Shown: positions 1 through 9,476 of the stretch, piece after piece | Layout: each line of letters starts with the position of its first letter | How positions within the stretch are numbered: the first letter of the stretch is position 1 | Source of the DNA: an uncultured SAR116 cluster alpha proteobacterium | Lineage (GTDB): Bacteria > Pseudomonadota > Alphaproteobacteria > Puniceispirillales > Marisalimonadaceae | DNA length: 64,000 nt | Assembly (NCBI GenBank): GCA_902589185.1 | Contig: CACIRZ010000001.1 | Span: 1 to 64,000 of the forward strand | Direction: 5' to 3' | The notes under the pieces: generated by a model | Databases searched by the model: none | Seen by the model: only the letters and a program-made list of their open reading frames with translations | Told to the model about the DNA's origin: nothing | Position numbers and translations under genes: made by a program

Positions 1-184
1 CTTTGTGCCAATTGTGCATTAAAGTGTAGCAAAATTTTTAAAAAAACTTTTAAATCAAAATCTGGAAAATTTGTTTCAATTGGTTTGTTAAAATCCAGGA
101 AAGAAAGAAGTATTTTTTAATTCTATTCAAAAAAAACATTGAAAAATCTTTACCTCTAATTTTAAATTTGTTTAAATTAAGTGC

Positions 185-547
185 ATGACAAAACCAATAA
201 ATATATATTCTAAATTCAATAAATTTGATGATTACTGGTCTCCAAAAGTAATATCTGAGATGAATAATTATCAATTCAAACTAGTTAAAATAAAAGGGGA
301 ATTTATTAAACATCACCATTCAGACACAGATGAAGTTTTTATTGTAATCAAAGGTAGTATGAAAATAGAATTTGATGCAGAAATCATAGAAGTAAATGAA
401 GGTGAAATGATAGTAGTACCTAAAGGGGTGGATCACAAACCAACTGCTGAAAACGAGTGTCATGTGATGTTAGTAGAACCAAAAGGAATATTAAATACTG
501 GTAACGTAAAAGGAGATTTAACAGCTCCTAATGATGAATGGATTTAA
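185..547 (+). CDS. cupin-domain protein
   Basis: 120-aa ORF; KHHHSDTDEVFIVIKGSMKIEF...VPKGVDHKP cupin motifs. Confidence 0.85.
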   Translation: MTKPINIYSKFNKFDDYWSPKVISEMNNYQFKLVKIKGEFIKHHHSDTDEVFIVIKGSMKIEFDAEIIEVNEGEMIVVPKGVDHKPTAENECHVMLVEPKGILNTGNVKGDLTAPNDEWI

Positions 548-550
548 GCA

Positions 551-1132
551 ATGATTTCAGTTTATATAAAATTCATTTGGATGATTTTTTTTACATTCCT
601 AATCTTTTTTACAGTTCGTTCTGTTCATAGTGAGACCATGGATGATTTAATTTGGGAAAAAGGAATTTATTATAAAAAAAATACCAATATTCCTTTCAGT
701 GGAAAGATAAATGGAAACATCAAAGGTCAGTTCCAAGATGGAAAGAAAGAAGGTACGTGGTTAAGATATTATAGTAATGGACAATTATTTTCTGTATCAA
801 ATTATAAAATTGGAAGAAAAAATGGTGCCTGGATTACTTATAGCAATGAAGGTCATTTAATAGAAAAAGGTCAATACAAAAATGATCTTGAAGATGGTCA
901 CTGGATACGTCTATTTGAAAATGGTGTAATTAGCTACAAAGGTAAATTTAAGAATGGCAAAAAGTCAGGATCTTGGGTTGCTTTATATTATAATGGACAA
1001 TTGAAATATCAAGGGAATTATAAAAATGGGACCAAGGATGGTTATTGGGAGTATTTTTCTCCATCTGGTTATTTATATGAAGATTATTCTGGTTATTTCA
1101 AAAACAATAAAAAAGTTAGCAGTAAAATTTGA
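551..1132 (+). CDS. secreted MORN-like / YwqK-type repeat protein
   Basis: N-terminal signal-like segment, then about 5 repeats of ~23 aa (GxWxxYxxNGxLxxxGxYKNGxKxG). Confidence 0.8.
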   Translation: MISVYIKFIWMIFFTFLIFFTVRSVHSETMDDLIWEKGIYYKKNTNIPFSGKINGNIKGQFQDGKKEGTWLRYYSNGQLFSVSNYKIGRKNGAWITYSNEGHLIEKGQYKNDLEDGHWIRLFENGVISYKGKFKNGKKSGSWVALYYNGQLKYQGNYKNGTKDGYWEYFSPSGYLYEDYSGYFKNNKKVSSKI

Positions 1133-1152
1133 AAAAAATTACTAACTTAATT

Positions 1153-1398
1153 TTAGCCTGCAACTCCTCTTAACATTGAAATAAATGGAATTATTTTAGA
1201 GACAAAATTTTGAAATAAAGCAACAGGATTAATTCCAAATCTTGGCAAAATAAAAAATATAATTACTACAAGCAATAGTGTTAATATTATTGGAAAGATG
1301 AATTTAGCACTTCCATTCTCTCTATTAGACATAAATAAATTAAATACAAAATAAGCAATCGAAAAAATGATAACTAAAAATATTATAAGTTTTAACAT
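1153..1398 (-). CDS. small two-TM membrane protein, unknown function
   Basis: 81-aa ORF with two hydrophobic segments. Confidence 0.5.
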   Translation of the reverse strand: MLKLIIFLVIIFSIAYFVFNLFMSNRENGSAKFIFPIILTLLLVVIIFFILPRFGINPVALFQNFVSKIIPFISMLRGVAG

Positions 1399-1416
1399 TT
1401 ATTAAGTTTATGCTTT

Positions 1417-1563
1417 TTACTGTAAGTTTGGTTTTTTTGAAAAATGTTTAGTTAATATTTTTCTTATGTTGTCCTTAATTTTAGAGTAATTCCAAATACA
1501 GACAAATGAAGCTAAAGCTAATACAAAAGTAGAAAATAAACTTGTTGTAGAACCAATACACAT
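1417..1563 (-). CDS. possible 48-aa membrane microprotein
   Basis: Not in ORF track; read from sequence: MCIGSTTSLFSTFVLALASFVCIWNYSKIKDNIRKILTKHFSKKPNLQ*. Confidence 0.3.
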   Translation of the reverse strand: MCIGSTTSLFSTFVLALASFVCIWNYSKIKDNIRKILTKHFSKKPNLQ

Positions 1564-1648
1564 AAAAGATATATTAATTTAAGAATAGATACTTTTCAAG
1601 TTGTATTTAAAAAATTAAACATTTTTAATTTAATATTTTTTCCTATAT

Positions 1649-2191
1649 TTAATAAATATCTGTAAGTGATGAATTATTATTTTTTGGATTATTTACATCC
1701 ATAGAAACACGATAAAAATTTATATTATTGTTTGCATTACTATTAAAAATATCATTTCCTAAAAGAAATGACGTAATTTCAGACTCTTCTAATAAGACAG
1801 GTTGTCTGTGATGTATATGATTTATTTGATCTACGGAATTTCTTGTCAATATTAAACAACCAATCTCATTATATAGACCAGCAAAATAATTAGTTTGGCA
1901 AAAGTGATAATAAGGTATTTTTTTATTGTCTTTTCTTTGCCACTCATACCAACCGTTGTTAAAAATTATACATCTCTTTGCATTTTTAAATGATGGCTTT
2001 TCATTCATAGTTTCAGAACGACAATTAATTAGGTTCAAATCTTGTTGCCATAATGGAGAATATGACCATTTCATTAACAACGATTTTTCTTTAGTTTTTA
2101 CTGGTACTAATTGTGACGGACATACATTATACGATACTTCATATTCTAAATTGAATGCATTTTTTGACGAAATAACAAATCTTCCACACAT
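1649..2191 (-). CDS. yedK: SOS response-associated peptidase (SRAP, YedK/HMCES family)
   Basis: MCGRF N-terminus, RSET...FKNAKRCIIFNNGWYEW, HHRQPVLL motifs; start moved from 2218 to the ATG that places Cys at position 2. Confidence 0.85.
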   Translation of the reverse strand: MCGRFVISSKNAFNLEYEVSYNVCPSQLVPVKTKEKSLLMKWSYSPLWQQDLNLINCRSETMNEKPSFKNAKRCIIFNNGWYEWQRKDNKKIPYYHFCQTNYFAGLYNEIGCLILTRNSVDQINHIHHRQPVLLEESEITSFLLGNDIFNSNANNNINFYRVSMDVNNPKNNNSSLTDIY

Positions 2192-2299
2192 CTTTATAGA
2201 ATAACTTATTCCATTCAAAACTAGTAAACAAAAAAAAATTAATTAATAGTTATATTAAATATTTAAAAATTAATGTTTATGTTGTTCTAGGTTTAACAT

Positions 2300-2677
2300 T
2301 TGCTTGCTGATATTATTTTAATTTTACATTTTCTTGTTGTAATTTTTATTACTGTTGGTTTTTTATTGATACCTATTGGTTATTATTATGATTGGAGTTG
2401 GATAAAAAACTTTAAATTAAGATTATTTCATTTTGGTCTAATGTTTATAGTGACACTCGAAACTCTTGTTGGCATAACTTGTCCATTAACTTCTATTGAA
2501 AATTATCTTCGAGGAATAAATAATAGTAAATCTTTTATTTCTTTTTGGATTGAAAAGATTATTTACTGGGACTTTCCAACTAGTTTTTTTATGTTTTTAT
2601 ATTTTGTATTTTTAGGATGGACATTTTTGATGTGGAAGATTTATCCTCCAAAGTTTAAGGACAGTTATTTAAAATAA
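2300..2677 (+). CDS. DUF2784-like membrane protein
   Basis: ADIILILHFLVVIFITVGFLL...RLFHFGLMFIVTLETLVGITCPLTSIENYLR pattern. Confidence 0.75.
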   Translation: MLADIILILHFLVVIFITVGFLLIPIGYYYDWSWIKNFKLRLFHFGLMFIVTLETLVGITCPLTSIENYLRGINNSKSFISFWIEKIIYWDFPTSFFMFLYFVFLGWTFLMWKIYPPKFKDSYLK

Positions 2678-2724
2678 TTTATTATAAATATTGGATTAAA
2701 AACTTTAACAAATAAGAGATTAAT

Positions 2725-2898
2725 ATGGATTTTAAATATGCTCAAAGTTGGTTACTTGGAATTGTTTGTTTTGTATATGGAATTTATAGAGTTATAGGAG
2801 GATCGGATGAATCTTTAAATTGGGTAGACGCTGCAGCTATTTTTGGATTTTGCTATTCAATTTATTATACCCAATTCAAAAAATTAGGAGAAGATTAG
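2725..2898 (+). CDS. 57-aa two-TM microprotein
   Basis: Below ORF-track cutoff; MDFKYAQSWLLGIVCFVYGIYRVIGGSDESLNWVDAAAIFGFCYSIYYTQFKKLGED*; resembles the 5654..5839 product. Confidence 0.6.
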   Translation: MDFKYAQSWLLGIVCFVYGIYRVIGGSDESLNWVDAAAIFGFCYSIYYTQFKKLGED

Positions 2899-2966
2899 AG
2901 ATATTCAATTATGAATAAATATAAACTTTATGTAAATGTATACATAATTTTAATGAATATTATTAA

Positions 2967-3161
2967 TTAATTTTTTTTCAATAAGTTTTTAATACTATTT
3001 AAAAGTTGTTGATCATCGTCTTTATACTTAAATTTTATTAATGCAATTTTATCATCAATGTTATTAGTTTTTTCCAGATAAGAGTTAAAAAAATCACTTT
3101 TCTTGGATTTTAGTTTTGCTTCAGCTTTAAATTTATTAAGCTTATCATTTTTTTTATTCAT
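2967..3161 (-). CDS. hypothetical basic protein
   Basis: 64-aa Lys-rich ORF. Confidence 0.4.
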   Translation of the reverse strand: MNKKNDKLNKFKAEAKLKSKKSDFFNSYLEKTNNIDDKIALIKFKYKDDDQQLLNSIKNLLKKN

Positions 3162-3258
3162 AAATTATCGTACCACATATCAATTTTAAAAATAAATTAG
3201 AACTTGAAAATTTTTATTACTCTTTACGTTAAGCTATTAATCAGTTTAAGATTTATAT

Positions 3259-3591
3259 ATGATAAAAGATAAATTTTGCTTTGTATATGTAACAGTTGAA
3301 AATTTTGAGCAAGCAGAGCTAATTGCCGAACTTGCGATTAAAGACAAATTAGTTGCATGTGCAAATATTTTTCCAGAGTCTCATTCCATGTTTGAATGGA
3401 AAGGAGAAGTTAAACTGGAAAAAGAAACAGTTTTACTTTTAAAAACATTAGTTAATAAATATGATTTACTTGAAAAGTTAATAATTAAAAATCACGTATA
3501 CGAAACACCATGTATACTTAAGATAGACGTTTCTAAGGGGCATAAAGATTTTTTAAAATGGGTTGAAACGTCTGTAAGTCTATCTGATTAG
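3259..3591 (+). CDS. cutA: divalent cation tolerance protein CutA
   Basis: VYVTVENFEQAELIAELAIKDKLVACANIFP...EWKGEV...ETVLLLKT...HVYETPCIL. Confidence 0.93.
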   Translation: MIKDKFCFVYVTVENFEQAELIAELAIKDKLVACANIFPESHSMFEWKGEVKLEKETVLLLKTLVNKYDLLEKLIIKNHVYETPCILKIDVSKGHKDFLKWVETSVSLSD

Positions 3592-3592
3592 A

Positions 3593-4030
3593 ATGTATAA
3601 ATTATATATGAAAAAAATATCTACTTTTTTAATGATTTCATTTATGTCTATTTCAATGAGTTATGCTTCTGAAAAAATAATCATGGAAGACTATATAAAT
3701 TCTTTTGCATGGGAAAAAAGGATAGTCCTTTTTATTTCAAAATCAAAATACGTTTATTTCATAAATGAAACCGATAATTTTTTTAAAAAAAACAAGTGTG
3801 AGAATGATAATAGAAATTTAAAATATATTCGAATAGTAGGTGATGAAGTAAAAAAATATAATATTTCAGAAAAATTTAAAAATAAATATGGAATGTGGTT
3901 GATTGGTTATGATGGTCAAATAAAATCATATTCATCAGACATCTCATTATTAAAAGAAATTTATAATATTGTAGACAAAATGCCTTTAAGGAAAAAAGAA
4001 ATATTAGAACAAAAAATTAAATGTAACTAA
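3593..4030 (+). CDS. DUF4174-like secreted protein
   Basis: signal peptide; FAWEKRIVLFI...LIGYDGQIK...IVDKMPLRKKEI. Confidence 0.7.
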   Translation: MYKLYMKKISTFLMISFMSISMSYASEKIIMEDYINSFAWEKRIVLFISKSKYVYFINETDNFFKKNKCENDNRNLKYIRIVGDEVKKYNISEKFKNKYGMWLIGYDGQIKSYSSDISLLKEIYNIVDKMPLRKKEILEQKIKCN

Positions 4031-4118
4031 TAAATTTAGGTTGATAGTTGAATAAGATAAAAAAATTACCAAATACCTATATTATAATGAAATTAAAACT
4101 TCTGCCATACTCTACAAA

Positions 4119-4796
4119 ATGATATTTTATATAACTTTATTTCTAATACTATCAATCGCTCCAATGATATGGCTAAATTACGTATTTACTAAAAATGACA
4201 AAATTCTAGTAAACATGCCTTTTACTGGATTAGAATTTGGCAAAATTATTCTTAATGAGCTTGGCTTAAATGATGTTAAAATTGAAAAATCTTTGAGTAT
4301 AGATCATTATGATCTTAGTGAAAAAAAAGTAAAAGTTTCAGAAAACCGCCTTTCTCGGAAAAGTCTTACTGCAATATCAGTTGTCTGCCACGAAATTGGT
4401 CATGCAATGCAACATCATGAAAAATATAAACCACTTGAACAGAGGACAAGCCTTGTTAAGAATACAGCATGGATCTCACAGTTAGGTAGTGGATTATTAC
4501 TAATGGGTATACCGACAATCTTTGCAACTGGTTCTCATTCGTTAATAAAAGTTTGTCTAATATTAGTATTATTATCCCTTATAATAGGTGTAATAATTCA
4601 TTTAATAACTTTAGAAGTTGAATTAGATGCTAGTTTTAATAGAGCTTTACCAATAATTAAAAGTAAAGTTCCAGAAGAGTATCACGATGCGTGTCAATCT
4701 ATTCTAAAAGCTGCTGCTTTTACTTATGTTATTGGAGTTATAAGAAACTTTGTGTCTCTAAGATTTATTTGGTTATTACTTTCAAGAATTAGATAA
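4119..4796 (+). CDS. zinc metallopeptidase, YugP-like membrane family
   Basis: SVVCHEIGHAMQH (HExxH), downstream LEVELDASFNRAL, several TM segments. Confidence 0.85.
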   Translation: MIFYITLFLILSIAPMIWLNYVFTKNDKILVNMPFTGLEFGKIILNELGLNDVKIEKSLSIDHYDLSEKKVKVSENRLSRKSLTAISVVCHEIGHAMQHHEKYKPLEQRTSLVKNTAWISQLGSGLLLMGIPTIFATGSHSLIKVCLILVLLSLIIGVIIHLITLEVELDASFNRALPIIKSKVPEEYHDACQSILKAAAFTYVIGVIRNFVSLRFIWLLLSRIR

Positions 4797-4798
4797 TT

Positions 4799-4993
4799 AT
4801 GACTAATAAAAAACAAAAATATATTATTACGCTTTTAGTAGATAATAGAGAATGGAACAGCCAACCTATAGAGGGAGAATTGGGTAACCTTCAGAGTATA
4901 ATTGATGAAGCATTAGAACAACACAGAATTTCTAGATTTTTTACGATTAGACCAAAGCACGTAGAATTTAAAAGAGCAACGTTATTAAAATAA
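4799..4993 (+). CDS. hypothetical protein
   Basis: 64-aa ORF closely following the upstream gene. Confidence 0.5.
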   Translation: MTNKKQKYIITLLVDNREWNSQPIEGELGNLQSIIDEALEQHRISRFFTIRPKHVEFKRATLLK

Positions 4994-5004
4994 ATATATT
5001 AGAT

Positions 5005-5559
5005 TTAATCTATAAAATTAATTTCTTTAATATAAATATCTGCTGAATGATCTCTCCCAAACGCAACAACTCCTACAGATGTAATATTTTCAGGATTAAT
5101 TTGTTTAGATAAGAAAACACTAGACCTTTTAAATTCATTAATTGGTAATTTAAATATTTTGAAATCATTAACGACTTTAAAACTAATTTGATAATATTGC
5201 CACGGTAGTAAAGTTCCAGATGTTCTCAAGTGAATGAAATAATTTTGATTATTACCTTTTGCAGTTATCTCAATAAATTTTGTGCCCTTTAAACTTGATT
5301 TTTCAAGTTTTCTTCTAATCTGAATGAAACCTCCCTTGTTTTCTGTGGAAACGTTTCCTGTCAATCGTGCATATAAATTATTATTGTCATTAAAAAATTC
5401 AACTTTACCCGAAGACACGCCGCCCATTACTTGATCTGTAATGAATTGCCACTTTTTTGGATTTTCAAAATTATCTTTAAATATCGTATTACCTACAGCT
5501 TCTTGGGTTAAAATAAAGAAAAGAAAAATAAATTTAAAAATATTCATACTAAATAACAA
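5005..5559 (-). CDS. CIA30-like (NDUFAF1-type) secreted protein
   Basis: FENPKKWQFITDQVMGGVSSGKVEF...LTGNVSTENKGGFIQIR. Confidence 0.8.
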   Translation of the reverse strand: MLFSMNIFKFIFLFFILTQEAVGNTIFKDNFENPKKWQFITDQVMGGVSSGKVEFFNDNNNLYARLTGNVSTENKGGFIQIRRKLEKSSLKGTKFIEITAKGNNQNYFIHLRTSGTLLPWQYYQISFKVVNDFKIFKLPINEFKRSSVFLSKQINPENITSVGVVAFGRDHSADIYIKEINFID

Positions 5560-5653
5560 AATTACGTTTTATAATGATAATTGATTTAATTTTATTTGTA
5601 ATAAAAGTTTATCAATTTTTTGATTTAATAAAACTTAGATATATTGTGAAAAA

Positions 5654-5839
5654 ATGAAAAAACAAATTATTGGCTGGATTATTGTTGCATCTGCATTGAT
5701 ATGGGGCATATTAAGATGGATAGATTTAGTTGAACCCAATTTTGTAATAAATTTTTTTGCCATTGGTGGCTTCTGCTTCGGAGTTTACCTTACTAAAGAT
5801 CCAAATGAAGAAAATGATGAATTTAAGTCTAATAATTAG
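5654..5839 (+). CDS. 61-aa two-TM microprotein
   Basis: ORF track; hydrophobic segments with GILRWI...AIGGFCFGVYLT. Confidence 0.6.
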   Translation: MKKQIIGWIIVASALIWGILRWIDLVEPNFVINFFAIGGFCFGVYLTKDPNEENDEFKSNN

Positions 5840-5875
5840 CATTTAAAATTTAGGTAATTTAAATTCGAGACTGAA

Positions 5876-6043
5876 ATGACCAAAAGAGATTATCCAAAAG
5901 AAATCAGCCAAGATGAGTGGCTAAAAAAACAAAATTATTTTCTTGAAGAACAAAACAGAAGACTAAAAAGTGAATTAGCTGAATCTAAGGAATATATAAA
6001 TGTTCTTATTAATAAATTGAAGTTATATCAATCAAAACAGTAA
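5876..6043 (+). CDS. 55-aa coiled-coil-like protein
   Basis: Below ORF cutoff; MTKRDYPKEISQDEWLKKQNYFLEEQNRRLKSELAESKEYINVLINKLKLYQSKQ*. Confidence 0.55.
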   Translation: MTKRDYPKEISQDEWLKKQNYFLEEQNRRLKSELAESKEYINVLINKLKLYQSKQ

Positions 6044-6056
6044 ACTGGAGACAAAA

Positions 6057-6437
6057 ATGACGCTAACGAGTATTCTGATATTATCTTTTTTATTAGTCCT
6101 AATCCAAATTACCATTCCTGTACTAATAAGCTTGTTTACAAATAATGTAAAATTATCTTATTTATTCTCTTCCAGAGATAATGCAGCAAATACTTCAAAA
6201 TATATAGATAGAGCTAATAGGTCATTAAATAATTTATTTGAAACACTACCAATATTTATTGGATTAATTATTTTATCAATTATTAATGATGTAGATAACT
6301 CTTTACTAGCAATGACCTGGTTATTAGCAAGAATAATTTATGTTCCAGTATATATTATCGGAATAAATTATGTAAGGACAGGCATTTGGGCAATTGCTCT
6401 TATATGTTTAATTATGATGAGTGTCAGGTTTTTATAA
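6057..6437 (+). CDS. MAPEG family membrane protein
   Basis: 126 aa, RANRSLNNLFETLPIFIGLIILS, ARIIYVPVYIIG. Confidence 0.85.
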   Translation: MTLTSILILSFLLVLIQITIPVLISLFTNNVKLSYLFSSRDNAANTSKYIDRANRSLNNLFETLPIFIGLIILSIINDVDNSLLAMTWLLARIIYVPVYIIGINYVRTGIWAIALICLIMMSVRFL

Positions 6438-6441
6438 GAAT

Positions 6442-6738
6442 TTAAGAATTTGAATCAACTATAACCTCACCGCTATAAACAACTTCTTTGGGGGATAAAG
6501 AATTTGGTATGGAATTGTGTTTTGATAAATAAGATCTAATTTCCTTTAAATGTTTTTCATCATCATATTTCCAGATACTTGTCACTTGGTTTTTAAGTGA
6601 GATATTTTGAATCATTGTAAAATTTACTTTAAGTTTATCTTTAAGCGCATCTTCATAAATCTTTTGAGAAATAGCAATAAACATTTCTGCATGTTGTTCG
6701 TTTTGGAAGGTTCTAACTGTTATTCTCATTATTGACAT
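6442..6738 (-). CDS. hypothetical protein, possible dimeric alpha/beta-barrel fold
   Basis: 98-aa ORF. Confidence 0.45.
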   Translation of the reverse strand: MSIMRITVRTFQNEQHAEMFIAISQKIYEDALKDKLKVNFTMIQNISLKNQVTSIWKYDDEKHLKEIRSYLSKHNSIPNSLSPKEVVYSGEVIVDSNS

Positions 6739-6835
6739 AAAAATATTCTATAAACTGATTACAAGAAATTCAAATATTTTATATGATACTACTGAAGTTT
6801 GAATTTTTTTATGTAATACAAGTATTGAGGTATAA

Positions 6836-7810
6836 ATGGCCAAAGCAATAGTCTTAAGAGAACACGGTAATTCTAATGTTTTAAAATTAGAAGACATTGA
6901 AATCAAAAAACCAAAAGAAAATGAACTTCTTATAAGACAAACAGCAATAGGTGTTCATTTTCATGATGTTTATGTTAGATCAGGGCTTTACAAAACACTA
7001 GAGCTGCCTGGAATACCAGGCCTTGAAGCTGTTGGTATGATAGAAGAAATAGGAGCAGGTATAGAAGACTTTAAAAAAGGAGATAAAATTGCATACATAA
7101 CAAAAAATTATGGTGCGTATTCAAGCCACAGAATTATAGATAAAAATCTAGCTGTTAAAATTCCTAATTTTATTTCAGATGAAATGATTGCTACAAATTT
7201 CTCAAGAGCAATTACAGTACAAATGTTAATTGAAGAGGTTTCCAAATTAAATGCTTCTGATACAATTTTAATTACAGCAGCCACAGGCGGTGTTGGAAGA
7301 ATTTTTTCTCAATGGGCTAAATCAAAAGGAGCTTTTGTTATTGGTACTGTTGGAAGTAAAGAGAAAATTATTACAGCAAAATCTTATGGGTGTGACCATA
7401 CGCTTACTTATCATCAAGAAGATTTTACAGAAACAGTAATGGAACTAACAAATGGTAAAGGTATAGATAAAATTTTTGATTCAGTTGGCAAAGATACATT
7501 TGAAAATTCTTTAAAGAGCATTAAAGTCTGTGGACATTTAATAAATTTTGGTCAATCATCAGGACCTATTGAACCAATTTCAATGTCTATTTTAGCTGCA
7601 AAATCCCTTACAATTTCAAGACCAATTTTGTTTGATTATATTTCTGATTTAACCTTATACCAAAAAATGGCTGATTCAGTTTTCCAAGCATTCAAAAATA
7701 ATAAAATAACATTACCAGAATTTCAGTCTTTCAAACTTAAAGATGCTAACTTAGCTCATAATATGTTAGAATCTAGAAGAGGTGGTGGAAGTGTGTATTT
7801 GGAACCTTAA
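6836..7810 (+). CDS. NADPH:quinone oxidoreductase (zinc-independent MDR)
   Basis: MAKAIVLREHGNSNVLKLEDI, TAATGGVGRIFSQWAKSKGA. Confidence 0.92.
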   Translation: MAKAIVLREHGNSNVLKLEDIEIKKPKENELLIRQTAIGVHFHDVYVRSGLYKTLELPGIPGLEAVGMIEEIGAGIEDFKKGDKIAYITKNYGAYSSHRIIDKNLAVKIPNFISDEMIATNFSRAITVQMLIEEVSKLNASDTILITAATGGVGRIFSQWAKSKGAFVIGTVGSKEKIITAKSYGCDHTLTYHQEDFTETVMELTNGKGIDKIFDSVGKDTFENSLKSIKVCGHLINFGQSSGPIEPISMSILAAKSLTISRPILFDYISDLTLYQKMADSVFQAFKNNKITLPEFQSFKLKDANLAHNMLESRRGGGSVYLEP

Positions 7811-7843
7811 TTCAGTCTTTGTAAATATAGAAAATTAAAAATT

Positions 7844-8731
7844 ATGAAATTAGATACTTGGAAAAATCCTGAAGCAATTGTTAGCTGCGAGTGGTTAAGT
7901 CAAAATCTTAACAACTATAATATAAGGATATATGATTGTACAACTTATCTACATTACAGGGATAATGATCCTACTTTACCCTACATTGTAGAGAGTGGCA
8001 GAGAAAATTACGAACTTTGTAACATTCAGAATTCTAGTTTCTTAGATCTTCATTATGATCTTTCTGATCAAACTAGTCCGTTTAGGTTTACATTACCTAA
8101 ACTTGAAATACTCGCAGATAGTTTTAAAAAAAAGGGAATAGGAAGTGATTATCACGTAATACTCTATTCAAGAAATGGTTCACAATGGTCGGCACGTATC
8201 TGGTGGATGTTAAGAGCAGTTGGATTTGATAGAGCGAGCATATTAGATGGTGGATTTAATCAGTGGCAAAAAATGAACTTACCTACTGCAAGAAGTAACT
8301 TAACTTTTTCACAATCAGATTTTAATTTTTCACCAAGAAAAAATATTTTTATAAATAAAGACGTAGTATTAGAGGCAATAAATAATCCAAAGTTTAAAAT
8401 TTTAAATTCATTAACCGCCGATATTCATAATGGAGAAAATCCAAGGTATGGCAGACCTGGCAGAATACCAACAAGTATCAATGTGCCATTTCACGACTTA
8501 CTTGATAGTAAAACAGGTAAATTTAAAAAATTTGATGAATTGTCAAAAATTTTTCAATTAAGAGGCATTACTAAAGATAGCTGTGTTTTAAATTACTGCG
8601 GTGGTGGTATTGCCGCATCTTTAGAGGCATTTGTTCTATATCAATTAGGTTTTGAAAATATAACCATTTATGATAATTCACTTCATGAATGGGCAGCTGT
8701 TGATCAAACCTTACCAATGGAGAATAATTAA
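7844..8731 (+). CDS. sulfurtransferase (tandem rhodanese domains)
   Basis: VILYSRNGSQWSARIWWMLRAVGFDRASILDGGFNQW; active-site NYCGGGIAAS. Confidence 0.9.
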   Translation: MKLDTWKNPEAIVSCEWLSQNLNNYNIRIYDCTTYLHYRDNDPTLPYIVESGRENYELCNIQNSSFLDLHYDLSDQTSPFRFTLPKLEILADSFKKKGIGSDYHVILYSRNGSQWSARIWWMLRAVGFDRASILDGGFNQWQKMNLPTARSNLTFSQSDFNFSPRKNIFINKDVVLEAINNPKFKILNSLTADIHNGENPRYGRPGRIPTSINVPFHDLLDSKTGKFKKFDELSKIFQLRGITKDSCVLNYCGGGIAASLEAFVLYQLGFENITIYDNSLHEWAAVDQTLPMENN

Positions 8732-8786
8732 TTTTTAAACTCTTATTACTTAAAAAAATTTTTGAAATTTAGTTACAAAAAAACTT

Positions 8787-9371
8787 ATGTTAAAATGTTC
8801 TTTTATTGAAGGCCCAATATTACATAGATTAAAATACGGCAAAGGTAGAGGCCAAAACCTTGCTAAAGCTGTTGGTATGAAATTTAATAAAAATAGAAAT
8901 ATAATAGATGCAACAGCTGGGCTAGGATACGATTCTTTTATTCTTGCATCTCTTGGAGCCAAAGTCACATTAATTGAACGATCACAGAAAATACATGAAC
9001 TACTTCAAAATGGTATTGATGAAGGAATATCATTTGGTGGTGAAATTGAGAAAATTATAAATAGAATGGAATTATTATTTGGGGATTCTAAAGATATTTT
9101 ACCAAAACTTACACCTGAAGTTATTATGATCGATACAATGTATAAAGACAGAAAAAAAACAGCTCTTGTTAAAAATAATATGAGGTTAGTTAGAGAGATA
9201 GTAGGACCTGATTCTGATTATATTGAACTATTAAAAGTTGCTTTAAATTGTGCAAAAAATAGGGTGGTTCTCAAACAACCTAGATATGCCGAACCAATTA
9301 AAGAGATTAGAAAATGCTCCCACCAGATTTTAGGAAAAACTATACGCTATGACATATTTATGACCAATTAG
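8787..9371 (+). CDS. rsmJ: RsmJ-like class I SAM methyltransferase
   Basis: LKYGKGRGQNLAKAVGMK...IIDATAGLGYDSFILASLGAKVTLIERS...TALVKNNMRLVREIVGPD. Confidence 0.8.
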   Translation: MLKCSFIEGPILHRLKYGKGRGQNLAKAVGMKFNKNRNIIDATAGLGYDSFILASLGAKVTLIERSQKIHELLQNGIDEGISFGGEIEKIINRMELLFGDSKDILPKLTPEVIMIDTMYKDRKKTALVKNNMRLVREIVGPDSDYIELLKVALNCAKNRVVLKQPRYAEPIKEIRKCSHQILGKTIRYDIFMTN

Positions 9372-9476
9372 CTTTCTAATAAAAAAAAATTTTGTGGACT
9401 TTAATAATATAATTTAAATTTTTTAGAAAAATATTAAATATTCTCATTCATAAGACGTAATATAATTTAATCAATT

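Noticed and set aside
50-274. 74-aa minus-strand ORF
   Set aside because: Overlaps the cupin gene start and AT-rich leader; no domain or convincing RBS.
8750-8968. 72-aa minus-strand ORF
   Set aside because: Antisense to the RsmJ-like gene.
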